Below, piece after piece: positions 27,455-35,747 of a DNA stretch of 61,215 nt; the stretch's first letter is position 1, and each line of letters starts with the position of its first letter. Source of the stretch: Chitinophaga polysaccharea (GTDB lineage: Bacteria > Bacteroidota > Bacteroidia > Chitinophagales > Chitinophagaceae); assembly GCF_007829335.1 (NCBI RefSeq), contig NZ_VIWO01000017.1, forward strand, positions 1 to 61,215. The letters are read 5' to 3'. The translations under genes and the position numbers were made by a program. The notes beneath the pieces were generated by a model, which had not been told where the DNA came from, did not search any database, and saw only the letters and a program-made list of their open reading frames with translations.

Positions 27455-29752
27455 ATGAAAAGAATATTTTTTTCTTTTGCGTTACTGTTATCCTGCGCTT
27501 GCCTGCGCGTAACAGCGCAAAAGAAGGCGTTGCCGGAAGAGGCGAAGATGAATGCCTTTGTCACCGCGTTGATGGGTAAAATGACGTTGACCGAAAAAAT
27601 AGGGCAGTTAAACTTACTAACACCCGGTGGTGGCGTAGCTACTGGCGCGGTGGTGAGCACCGATGTGGAAGCGAAGATCAGCAGCGGTAAAGTAGGTGGT
27701 TTGTTTGGCGTAATTGGTGTGGATAAGATTCGCCAGGCACAGGAGCTGGCCGTAACTCACAGCCGGCTTAAAATTCCGCTGTTATTCGGCTCTGATGTGA
27801 TTCATGGATATAAAACGGCTTTTCCTATTCCGTTGGGATTGTCCTGTAGCTGGGATATGGCGCTGATAACGCGCAGTGCCAGGCTGGCGGCAAGAGAATC
27901 GGCAGCAGATGGATTGAGCTGGGTTTTTTCGCCGATGGTGGATATTGCCCGGGACCCACGTTGGGGGCGGGTAGCAGAAGGTTCGGGAGAAGATACTTAC
28001 CTGGGCGCTAAGATCGCCGCAGCCATGGTAAAGGGGTACCAGGGAAATCATTTGGGAGATGGGAATAGCGTAATGGCCTGTGTGAAGCATTTTGCGTTGT
28101 ATGGCGCCGCAGAAGCGGGTCGCGACTATAACACCACCGATATGAGCCGCATCAAAATGTATGAGTATTACCTGCCTCCCTATAAAGCAGCCGTGGATGC
28201 GGGCGCGGGTAGTGTAATGACTTCCTTCAATGAGATAGACGGTATTCCGGCCAGCGCCAATAAGTGGCTGTTAACCGACCTGCTCAGGAAGCAATGGGGT
28301 TTTAAAGGAATGGTGGTAACAGATTACACGTCTATCAATGAAATGATAGATCATGGCCTGGGCGATCTGGCAACGGTATCCGCATTGGCGCTAAAGGCAG
28401 GGGTAGACATGGACATGGTAGGAGAAGGGTTTCTTACTACCCTGGAACAATCGCTGAAAACGCGCCGGGTAGCTATGGCTGATATCGATGCTGCCTGTCG
28501 CCGGATATTGGAAGCCAAGTATAAGCTGGGATTATTTGAAGATCCCTACCGGTATTGTAACAAAGCCGCAGCAGCAACTGAAATTCGGAGTAAGGAGCAA
28601 CTGCAGGCTGCCCGGGAGTTTGGCGCACGGGCCTGTGTGTTGCTGAAAAATGAAAAGCAGGTATTACCACTGAAGAAAACAGGTACTATTGCATTGATTG
28701 GTCCACTGGCCAATAACAAAAATAATATGCTGGGTACCTGGGCGGTCAATGGCGATCCGCAGCTGTCGGTGCCAGTGCTGGCAGGAATGAAACAGGCTGC
28801 AGGCAACGCGGTAAATATACTGTATGCCAAAGGCGCTAATATCAGCGATGATACCAGTTTTGCAAAGAAAGTAAATGTATTTGGTGAAAGGATCGATATC
28901 GATAGCCGGTCAGCAGCCGACATGTTATCCGAAGCAGTGAATACGGCTGCCAAAGCAGATGTGGTGGTAGCAGTAGTAGGAGAAGCGTCGGAGATGAGTG
29001 GCGAGGCCGCCAGCAGGTCTGATATTGGTATCCCGGAAAGTCAGCGTAAATTGATACAGGCGCTGGCCCAAACAGGTAAGCCACTGGTATTGGTGGTGAT
29101 GAGTGGTCGCCCGCTTACCTTGAATATGGAAAACGAGGTAGCTACTGCCATGCTGCAGGCGTGGTTCCCCGGGCAGGAAGCCGGCAATGCGATTGCAGAT
29201 GTGCTTTTCGGCGACTACAATCCATCGGGTAAACTGACTATGAGCTTTCCCCGGAATGTTGGACAGATTCCTATTTACTACAATCACAAAAATACGGGTC
29301 GTCCTCAACCGGAAGGACCTACACAGAAATTTCGCTCCAACTACCTGGATGTAGCAAATGATCCGCTGTTTCCCTTTGGTTATGGCCTGAGCTATACCAC
29401 CTTTAAGTATGATCATCTTATGCTCAGCACTGCTCGCATGAGCAGCCGGCAATCTATCGATGTGGCTTTCACATTGACCAATACAGGCAGCTATGCCGGG
29501 GAAGAAGTGGTACAGTTGTACCTGAGAGATCCGGTGGCTGCTGTAACACGGCCGGTAAAAGAGTTGAAGGATTTTCAAAAGGTATTGTTGCAGCCGGGCG
29601 AAAGTAAGCAACTGCATTTTACGATCGACAAAGACAAACTGTCGTTCTTCAACAGCCAGCTGCAATGGATAGCGGAGCCCGGCAGCTTTGATGTGATGAT
29701 TGGAGCGTCGTCTGCCGACATACGCTTAAAGACGAAGCTGGAATTGCAGTAA
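27455..29752 (+). CDS. bglX: GH3 beta-glucosidase (BglX-like)
   Basis: A 765-aa periplasmic GH3 beta-glucosidase, the same length as classical BglX enzymes. A signal peptide ends near VTAQ. The N-terminal TIM barrel carries DPRWGRVAEGSGEDTYL and the nucleophile Asp in KGMVVTDYTS (usually SDW, here TDY). The second alpha/beta domain contains EASEMSGEAASRSDI, and a C-terminal Fn3-like domain follows (PFGYGLSYTTF onward). It is the last PUL 2 gene and would release glucose from imported oligosaccharides. GH3 enzymes active on sophoro-oligosaccharides are known in Bacteroidota. Confidence 0.92.
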   Translation: MKRIFFSFALLLSCACLRVTAQKKALPEEAKMNAFVTALMGKMTLTEKIGQLNLLTPGGGVATGAVVSTDVEAKISSGKVGGLFGVIGVDKIRQAQELAVTHSRLKIPLLFGSDVIHGYKTAFPIPLGLSCSWDMALITRSARLAARESAADGLSWVFSPMVDIARDPRWGRVAEGSGEDTYLGAKIAAAMVKGYQGNHLGDGNSVMACVKHFALYGAAEAGRDYNTTDMSRIKMYEYYLPPYKAAVDAGAGSVMTSFNEIDGIPASANKWLLTDLLRKQWGFKGMVVTDYTSINEMIDHGLGDLATVSALALKAGVDMDMVGEGFLTTLEQSLKTRRVAMADIDAACRRILEAKYKLGLFEDPYRYCNKAAAATEIRSKEQLQAAREFGARACVLLKNEKQVLPLKKTGTIALIGPLANNKNNMLGTWAVNGDPQLSVPVLAGMKQAAGNAVNILYAKGANISDDTSFAKKVNVFGERIDIDSRSAADMLSEAVNTAAKADVVVAVVGEASEMSGEAASRSDIGIPESQRKLIQALAQTGKPLVLVVMSGRPLTLNMENEVATAMLQAWFPGQEAGNAIADVLFGDYNPSGKLTMSFPRNVGQIPIYYNHKNTGRPQPEGPTQKFRSNYLDVANDPLFPFGYGLSYTTFKYDHLMLSTARMSSRQSIDVAFTLTNTGSYAGEEVVQLYLRDPVAAVTRPVKELKDFQKVLLQPGESKQLHFTIDKDKLSFFNSQLQWIAEPGSFDVMIGASSADIRLKTKLELQ

Positions 29753-29765
29753 ATCAGTACGGAAG

Positions 29766-29802
29766 AAAAAATCCCGGCTATTTTCGAATAGCCGGGATTT
29801 TT
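29766..29802. terminator. Bidirectional terminator after the PUL 2 GH3 gene
   Basis: AAAAAATCCCGGCTA and TAGCCGGGATTTTT form a near-perfect hairpin with T tracts in both directions. It closes PUL 2 on the plus strand and the converging MazG-like gene on the minus strand. Confidence 0.9.
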
Positions 29803-29804
29803 AT

Positions 29805-30269
29805 TTACAGTAACTCCTGTAACTGGGCTGCCGCATAATTCACTGATTTCAGTGTTTTATTGTCGGAGGTCCGGTATACCAGGTACAGCTCTTCTACTTT
29901 CTTGTAATAACACTCGGTATTTTCTGCGTTGTTGTAATGGGCAATCGTTTTTTCGGCTTCTTCCTGCGACTTACAGGCTTTGCTCATATTGGACCGGTGC
30001 ACTTCATTGAAAAGGGCATTAAATTTCTCGCCCAGGCCAAACTCCAGGATGGCGCCCGATAATACGTATTGCAGATCGCAGAGCGCATCGGCCACCTCGG
30101 TGATGTCATTGGCGGCAATAGCAGCTTTCAGTTCATTCAGCTCTTCCTGGAGCAGGGATACCCGCAAATCACATCTTTGCTGACTGGGAATAACAGGCGA
30201 TTTTTCAATGGGGTGTTTGAAAGTGGAGTGAAACTCCGCCACACTATTTAATGCCTTTACATCTTCCAT
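29805..30269 (-). CDS. MazG-like/PRA-PH superfamily nucleotide pyrophosphohydrolase
   Basis: A 154-aa all-alpha NTP-pyrophosphohydrolase-like protein. The metal-binding signature is present as LLQEELNELK (EExxE) and DALCDLQYVL (DxxxD), about residues 52-88. Such enzymes cleave nucleoside triphosphates or related phosphates to monophosphate and pyrophosphate; the exact substrate is unknown. The ATG at 30269 (MEDVKALNSV) gives the normal family length, whereas the upstream ATG at 30305 adds 12 residues outside the family. It diverges from the Crp-like gene. Confidence 0.82.
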   Translation of the reverse strand: MEDVKALNSVAEFHSTFKHPIEKSPVIPSQQRCDLRVSLLQEELNELKAAIAANDITEVADALCDLQYVLSGAILEFGLGEKFNALFNEVHRSNMSKACKSQEEAEKTIAHYNNAENTECYYKKVEELYLVYRTSDNKTLKSVNYAAAQLQELL

Positions 30270-30375
30270 GATAGAATAAGATTTAATAGCCCCGAAAATA
30301 AGCATTGTTTTGAAAATGACCGATGCGGCTTTTAGGGGCTTTTTTGTTTATTTTCGGATATTTGACACCGATAAA

Positions 30376-30984
30376 ATGATAACAGTGACAGCCGAAGCCC
30401 AATATTTAGCAGCATTTAAAGAGAAGATCCTCAGCTATTATCCTGTTTCAGCCGAGGCCTTTCAGCTGCTGAAAGATATTGTGAGCTTTCACCAGCTGGA
30501 GAAAGGAACGATCCTGTTAAACATCGGGCAGGTATCCAGGCATCTTCACTTTGTTTGTAACGGCGCCGTAATCGCTTACATTACCGGCGGCGATGGCACT
30601 ACCTATAATAAAAATATATTTTTAGAAAGACAATTTGCCGGATCTACGGTATCTGCGCTTTTGAGAACACCCTCCGAATTTACCCTGCAAGCCATTGAAG
30701 ACACTACCCTCATCAGGATGGATTACAACGAATACAAGGCGTTGATTTACCGGCACGACGAACTGAAAAATTTTTACATCGCCTATCTCGAAAAAAACTG
30801 GATCATTGACAAAGAGCGAAGGGAAATTTCCCTGGTGATGGAAACAGCCAGCACCCGGTATCGGCGGCTGTTGGCCGAATATCCGAATATAGAGAAACGT
30901 ATTCCACTACAGCACATCGCTTCTCACCTGGGGATAACTCCGACCCAGTTAAGCCGGATCCGGAAAGAGCTGAAGGAAAAATAA
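30376..30984 (+). CDS. Crp/Fnr-family transcriptional regulator
   Basis: A 202-aa regulator with a cyclic-nucleotide-binding-type jelly roll (about 15-130; LEKGTILLNIGQVSRHLHFV) and a C-terminal winged helix (about 145-202; LQHIASHLGITPTQLSRIRKEL). This short type is common in Bacteroidota and often lacks an obvious ligand site. ATG 30376 is preferred because GATATTTG, a near match to TAnnTTTG, lies just before it. It precedes the GNAT gene, which it could control. Confidence 0.88.
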   Translation: MITVTAEAQYLAAFKEKILSYYPVSAEAFQLLKDIVSFHQLEKGTILLNIGQVSRHLHFVCNGAVIAYITGGDGTTYNKNIFLERQFAGSTVSALLRTPSEFTLQAIEDTTLIRMDYNEYKALIYRHDELKNFYIAYLEKNWIIDKERREISLVMETASTRYRRLLAEYPNIEKRIPLQHIASHLGITPTQLSRIRKELKEK

Positions 30985-31026
30985 CGGGAATCAACATATG
31001 TAAAGTGTAATGAAGCGATTTGATGG

Positions 31027-31034
31027 TAATTTTG
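31027..31034 (+). promoter_or_regulatory. TAnnTTTG motif four bases before the GNAT start
   Basis: TAATTTTG matches the Bacteroidota -7 consensus and ends four bases before the ATG at 31039. If used, it would give a leaderless transcript. No clear -33 TTG is seen, so this remains weak. Confidence 0.25.
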
Positions 31035-31038
31035 CCAG

Positions 31039-31782
31039 ATGAATCAGCATTTTGTTTCCCTCGTAACGGAAAAAAACATACACAACTTAACTTCTTTGTG
31101 GACCTTGGCCGGAAATGCAGCAGGGCAATACTTTCAACAGAACGATTTTAGTTATTGCCTGGTGCCTGGCTCCGAATGGCCCAACAGGATTTGGTTGAAT
31201 AACCATGCAGATGCCGCCACTATAAGAACAGTCGCCGATGTGATCAAAAATACGCCAGTACCTTTAACGGTCAGCTACTGGAACCATACACAGCAAGACT
31301 TGCACCCTGTTTTTGAACAGCTCGGATTTTCCGTAAAATCGGAACAAACCGGAATGTCGTTGAAATTGGATAAGGCGTTTGAACAATTAAACCGGTTGAA
31401 CCTGGTACGCATAACCACCCCTGAGCAGGCAGCTGCCTGGGAAGCGCTGTATCCGCTGAGTTTTGGATACCGCATTACCGCCGATATATTGAACAAGACC
31501 AGTGAGGATGTACAGTATTACCTGGTTTACCACCAGCAGGAAGCTATGGGCACTGCTATCGTACATGAAACCGGCAACCTGATGGGCATACATGGAGTGG
31601 GCATTGTTCCGGCATACCGGAAGCAGGGATTTGCAGAAGAGGTGATGGCCATATTACTGAATAGTGCGCTTGCGCAACAAAAGGAGATGGCTACCTTGCA
31701 GTCGTCGGCCATGGGAAAAAATATTTATCTGAAGCTGGGATTTGCAGCCGATTTTAAAATGACGAACTACCAACTAAAATAG
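31039..31782 (+). CDS. GNAT-family N-acetyltransferase
   Basis: A 247-aa protein with a GNAT fold in its C-terminal half. The acetyl-CoA pyrophosphate-binding loop is VGIVPAYRKQGFAEEVM (about 190-206), followed by the typical end YLKLGFAADFKMTNYQL. The N-terminal half is a less conserved extension. The acceptor substrate cannot be predicted. It lies six bases before the dienelactone hydrolase gene and is probably co-transcribed with it. Confidence 0.85.
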   Translation: MNQHFVSLVTEKNIHNLTSLWTLAGNAAGQYFQQNDFSYCLVPGSEWPNRIWLNNHADAATIRTVADVIKNTPVPLTVSYWNHTQQDLHPVFEQLGFSVKSEQTGMSLKLDKAFEQLNRLNLVRITTPEQAAAWEALYPLSFGYRITADILNKTSEDVQYYLVYHQQEAMGTAIVHETGNLMGIHGVGIVPAYRKQGFAEEVMAILLNSALAQQKEMATLQSSAMGKNIYLKLGFAADFKMTNYQLK

Positions 31783-31788
31783 CACGAT

Positions 31789-32676
31789 ATGGAGCGCAGA
31801 AAAGAAGATATCAAACCTGCTGTTTTTGAATTATACAACGATTATGCGCACAACCGCCTGAGCAAGGAGGAGTTCACCGCGGAACTATCTGCTTATGCGG
31901 TAAACGGATGGACTGTAGCCTCCCTGCTCGCCTTCCTGATGCCGGATTACCAGGGTGGGATACATGTACGGGCCGACGATCCCCGCATCATTACAAAATA
32001 TATCAGTTATTCTTCTCCCAAAGGTGGAGGTACTATAAAAGCCTTGTTGTGTATACCTGCAGGTGCTGAATTACCTTTGCCGGGCATTGTGGTGGTACAC
32101 GAAAACAGGGGACTGAATCCGCATATTGAAGATGTGGCCCGGCGTACAGCTTTAGCCGGATTTGTAAGCCTGGCGCCGGATGCACTTAGTCCACTCGGCG
32201 GCTATCCCGGCAACGATGATGCCGGGCGCGAATTACACAGCAAAAGAAATCCGCCCGAAATGCTGGAAGACTTTATTGCCGGGTTTGAATACCTCCGCCA
32301 TAGTGAATATTGTAATGGAAAAGTGGGCGTAGTAGGTTTTTGTTTCGGTGGCTGGATAGCCAACATGATGGCAGCCAGGATACCTGGCTTGCTGGCGGCC
32401 GTTCCTTTTTACGGGGGACAGGCGCCACTGGAAGAAGTGCCAAATATACAGGCAGCGCTTCAGCTGCACTATGCGGAAACAGATGCACACATCAACAGTG
32501 GATGGGAGACATATGAACAGGCTTTGAAGCAGCACCACAAAGCATACGTGGCATATCATTACCCCGGAACGCATCATGGTTTTCACAACGATACCACTCC
32601 CCGCTATGATAATGCTGCGGCGGAATTGGCCTGGAAGCGTACCATTGATTTCTTTAAAGAGAAATTAGGTAAGTAA
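31789..32676 (+). CDS. Dienelactone hydrolase family protein
   Basis: A 295-aa alpha/beta-hydrolase of the dienelactone hydrolase family. The Cys-Asp-His triad is visible: Cys185 in VGFCFGG, Asp232 in AETDAHIN and His263 in HHGFHND. ENRGLNPHIEDVARR is also typical. There is no signal peptide, so it is cytoplasmic despite an N-terminal extension of about 75 residues. These enzymes hydrolyse lactone or ester bonds; the natural substrate here is unknown. Confidence 0.9.
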   Translation: MERRKEDIKPAVFELYNDYAHNRLSKEEFTAELSAYAVNGWTVASLLAFLMPDYQGGIHVRADDPRIITKYISYSSPKGGGTIKALLCIPAGAELPLPGIVVVHENRGLNPHIEDVARRTALAGFVSLAPDALSPLGGYPGNDDAGRELHSKRNPPEMLEDFIAGFEYLRHSEYCNGKVGVVGFCFGGWIANMMAARIPGLLAAVPFYGGQAPLEEVPNIQAALQLHYAETDAHINSGWETYEQALKQHHKAYVAYHYPGTHHGFHNDTTPRYDNAAAELAWKRTIDFFKEKLGK

Positions 32677-32683
32677 GGGGCAG

Positions 32684-32723
32684 TGTATGCCTGTAGACTT
32701 AGTACGGGCATACATTTGTGTTT
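32684..32723 (+). terminator. Terminator after the dienelactone hydrolase gene
   Basis: TGTATGCCTGTA pairs with the arm TACGGGCATACA (12 bp including one G-T) and is followed by TTTGTGTTT. A second small hairpin (AGGAGCC/GGCTCCT, 32737-32756) overlaps the 3' end of the converging gene. Confidence 0.65.
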
Positions 32724-32742
32724 ATAGTCTTTTGATAGGAGC

Positions 32743-34134
32743 CTAACGCGGCTCCTGTACCGATAAGCTGTCGAGCGCCTGCTCCAAAGTTTTTTTCACC
32801 AGGTTGATTACGAGTAAGTAAGTCTTATCTTTCAGAAATACCACATAGCTAAAATCAGCCTGTTCCCTGGGCTGCCAGCGCTGTAGTTCAGGGAATTTAT
32901 TTTTTACCAGCTGTAGCTTCTTTTTATGATCCCGGGAAACAATGATGATTTTGGTAATGGGCGCCTGGCTCATTTTATCAATCGTGCTTTCTGATATATG
33001 GTCTTCGTATTGCGACATAGACCGGTAGCGGAATTTTCCGTCAATTACATTGAAGTCGGCGGCGTTGTCCGTCAGCACATAGCGGTCTGTCATCAGGTTG
33101 TCGGGCTCCTGTGGCCAGCTGGAGAAATTTTCGTCGTAAAGGGCGATGTAACGATCAATGAAAGCCTTGTCCATAGGCTTCTTTTGTTCGACATAAGCTT
33201 TAACATCCGGATATATTTTTTTAGCGATGAGATTCGTGTATTTGCGTTTATACCACGACGCGGTATCTTCCTTGCCCTTTAGCTGTCCATATACATAGCC
33301 ATTGCCCAGCGCGGTGGCCAGTCCCTCGTTTAATAATAAAAATGCGTACCGGCTGTTTTTAGATGGATGGGCATTAAACCAGCTTTCAATGTCTCTTTTA
33401 CGGGCCAGCGATTGTTCGTCATACAGGATATGAAAAGTTTCATGCAGCAGTACGCTCAACAACTGCTGATAGTCCGTTAAACTACTCGGGATGGCACTCA
33501 CGGCATGATTATAAAATGCAGTAGCGGTAAATCCTTTTTTTGAAGCCGGCAGCGGATAAAACGAAAATACCAGTGGGATGGACCGGTCCCAGTCCGAGCC
33601 ATAGAATTGCAAGCCTATGTTGAAATAGCTGGCCAGTTGATTTGAATCTATCAGTGCAGTAATATCTTTTAATTGTTTCTCGAATAGCGCTTTATTGGGC
33701 GTATATATTGCCTCCCGGTATACCGGGGTAAATGCCTGTAGGATAGCCGTCAACGTTATCAGGCTGCTGTTGGGGATAATGCCAACAGACAAATGTTTGA
33801 AGTTGTCAAGATCGCCGGCAGTGATTAAATTTCGCTTCAGCAGGGAAGCGGTTGACCCGCCTATTTTTTGTGCATAGGGATATTCCGTGAACTCGTAGCT
33901 GTAATCTATATTCAGCGTATCAAATGCGGCAATAAGGTTGGTATACTTATCCTGGTGGAAGACGGAGTTGGTAAATGCTGTTTTGTAAGGGTTGTCGGGC
34001 GCATTGTTGGATAGGTTTTCTACAAAGTTTAAAACAGCCAATGGTTCTGAATATTTTACTTCAAATGCCACCTGTTGCGCCGATGTCCTGGTAAAAGGAA
34101 TTAACAATACAAGAAGCAAGCAGATTGTTTTCAT
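32743..34134 (-). CDS. Secreted HExxH protein, putative zinc metallopeptidase
   Basis: A 463-aa exported protein. ATG 34134 starts a clear signal peptide (MKTICLLLVLLIPFTRTSAQ); a frame opening at 34233 would bury it. The zinc-binding HExxH motif is present at residues 231-235 (LLHETFHILYDE), and about 75 residues later acidic residues could supply a third ligand. No named peptidase family is recognised. It follows the GDCCVxC gene by 29 bp in the direction of the injection-system operon, so co-transcription is possible. Confidence 0.65.
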   Translation of the reverse strand: MKTICLLLVLLIPFTRTSAQQVAFEVKYSEPLAVLNFVENLSNNAPDNPYKTAFTNSVFHQDKYTNLIAAFDTLNIDYSYEFTEYPYAQKIGGSTASLLKRNLITAGDLDNFKHLSVGIIPNSSLITLTAILQAFTPVYREAIYTPNKALFEKQLKDITALIDSNQLASYFNIGLQFYGSDWDRSIPLVFSFYPLPASKKGFTATAFYNHAVSAIPSSLTDYQQLLSVLLHETFHILYDEQSLARKRDIESWFNAHPSKNSRYAFLLLNEGLATALGNGYVYGQLKGKEDTASWYKRKYTNLIAKKIYPDVKAYVEQKKPMDKAFIDRYIALYDENFSSWPQEPDNLMTDRYVLTDNAADFNVIDGKFRYRSMSQYEDHISESTIDKMSQAPITKIIIVSRDHKKKLQLVKNKFPELQRWQPREQADFSYVVFLKDKTYLLVINLVKKTLEQALDSLSVQEPR

Positions 34135-34163
34135 CGGTTTTTTTACCAAATATACTATATGCG

Positions 34164-34370
34164 TCAGCAATGGCAATCCCCTTGTTGAACGGGAGGACAC
34201 TTTACTGATCCATAGCTGCAAAATACGCAGCAATCGCCTGGCTTAGGAGTGAGTTGCCGGTGGCAGTTTTTACACTCGTAAAAGTGCTGACAGGCATTTA
34301 CAGGCATCTCTTCTGCTTGTTGATGTCCGCAAAAGGGACAGGTGATAACGGATGTTAATTGAATGTCCAT
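34164..34370 (-). CDS. Small GDCCVxC-motif zinc-ribbon-like protein
   Basis: A 68-aa Cys-rich protein with an N-terminal CPFCGH knuckle, a second CKNCH pair and the signature GDCCVFCSYGSVKCPP. That signature matches the small GDCCVxC family, some members of which are selenoproteins. Here all positions are encoded by TGC or TGT, so it is the Cys form. It is likely a metal-binding or redox protein. It starts 39 bp after the AAA+ gene of the injection system. Confidence 0.75.
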   Translation of the reverse strand: MDIQLTSVITCPFCGHQQAEEMPVNACQHFYECKNCHRQLTPKPGDCCVFCSYGSVKCPPVQQGDCHC

Positions 34371-34409
34371 TGTGTTTTTTTAAAATGATCCGTGATGAAG
34401 TAACGTTGT

Positions 34410-35747
34410 TTATACAATTTTTCCGTCCTTTCCGAATTCTTTGCGGATGCCCGTCATTATGTCTTTCTGGCGGATGGTGTTGTCGCCGCGTTTCAACGCC
34501 ATCAGGCAACTGTAGCGTACTACGTTGATAATAGTTCCTCCGGCCATTTCATATTTGCGCGCTACGTCTTCCAGGTCCAGTTTGTTTTCTAATGTAATAT
34601 GCTCAGGGAATGACTGTTGCCAGATGCGTAACCGCTGTTCCGGTCCGGGCATGGAAAAATAAACCATGGATTGGAAACGGCGTGCGAAGGCGTCATCAAT
34701 GTTAGCTTTCAGATTGGTGGCCAGTATTACTACGCCGGGGAAATCTTCTACCCGTTGCAACAGGTAAGCCACCTCCTGGTTAGCATAGCGGTCATTGGAG
34801 GATGATGTGGGGGTACGTTTTCCGAATAGCGCATCTGCTTCATCAAAGAATAAGATCCACTGCTGATGAATAGCCCTGTCGAATACCTGCGATAGGTTCT
34901 TTTCCGTTTCACCGATATATTTGGACACCACCAGTGATAAATCGATGCGGTATACGTCCATATTGAAAGTTTTGCCCAGCAGGCAGGCGGTCAGCGATTT
35001 CCCTGTTCCCGGTGGGCCATAGAACAGGCTGCGGTATCCTGGTTTTATTTTGTGGCTCATGCCCCAGTCTTTCAGCAAGGTGCCGCCATGTTGTATCCAC
35101 GTGCGGATGTCTTCCACTTCTTCCATGGCATGAGGCTCCAGTACGAGATCATCCCATTCCATACCGGTTTCTATCCGTTTGGCTGGGAATTGTACATTAT
35201 AATCCGGGCGATGCGACTGACCCTGGGTGAATAAGTTGAGGTATTCAGGATATAGGTGCAGCGTACCGCTCAGTAATGGTTCATCGCCGGTGGGTGTTAG
35301 TTTCAGGACCTGGTGCCTGGCAAAGAAATGGTCCGGGCTGAAATAGTGGATTAATTGAAACCGTTGCTGCAAGCCATCTGTAGCCAACAGGAAAGCCGCC
35401 GTTTCGCCGGTAGGCAAAAAGCCGCCGTGTGATTGCCCTTTAATGCCGCCGAATTCTGTGAAGCCACGGTCGTAGGTAGCGTTCTTTACAAAAAAGATAT
35501 CCAGCAGTTGTGGCTGTATATGCGGAATGAGTGCCAGCAATAAAATAATGCGTTCGGCGGTGGTCATGCTATAATGCCGCACCACCTGTGCATATACGGA
35601 TGGATCATTCGAGAGGTCTGGCGGGGCCGGTGTTTCCACGGCTGTTTGCTGGAAATATTGTTGCATGCGTGCTGCCGCCATCAACTGGAACCATTCCAGC
35701 TCTTGTTCCAGGGCGGTGGCGTTGGATGCTATTAACTGTATACCCAT
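34410..35747 (-). CDS. eCIS AAA+ ATPase (Afp15/Pvc15-like)
   Basis: A 445-aa AAA+ ATPase. Walker A is GPPGTGKS (244-251), Walker B is ILFFDEADA (about 298-306), and the Arg-finger region DDAFARRFQ follows. The N-terminal 200 residues are the eCIS-type extension. Afp15/Pvc15 homologues are required for particle assembly or effector handling in contractile injection systems. Its start overlaps the tape-measure gene by 16 bp, indicating translational coupling, and it closes the structural operon. Confidence 0.93.
   Translation of the reverse strand: MGIQLIASNATALEQELEWFQLMAAARMQQYFQQTAVETPAPPDLSNDPSVYAQVVRHYSMTTAERIILLLALIPHIQPQLLDIFFVKNATYDRGFTEFGGIKGQSHGGFLPTGETAAFLLATDGLQQRFQLIHYFSPDHFFARHQVLKLTPTGDEPLLSGTLHLYPEYLNLFTQGQSHRPDYNVQFPAKRIETGMEWDDLVLEPHAMEEVEDIRTWIQHGGTLLKDWGMSHKIKPGYRSLFYGPPGTGKSLTACLLGKTFNMDVYRIDLSLVVSKYIGETEKNLSQVFDRAIHQQWILFFDEADALFGKRTPTSSSNDRYANQEVAYLLQRVEDFPGVVILATNLKANIDDAFARRFQSMVYFSMPGPEQRLRIWQQSFPEHITLENKLDLEDVARKYEMAGGTIINVVRYSCLMALKRGDNTIRQKDIMTGIRKEFGKDGKIV

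Noticed and set aside
34164..34370. Selenocysteine in the GDCCVxC protein
   Set aside because: All motif positions are encoded by Cys codons; there is no in-frame TGA.
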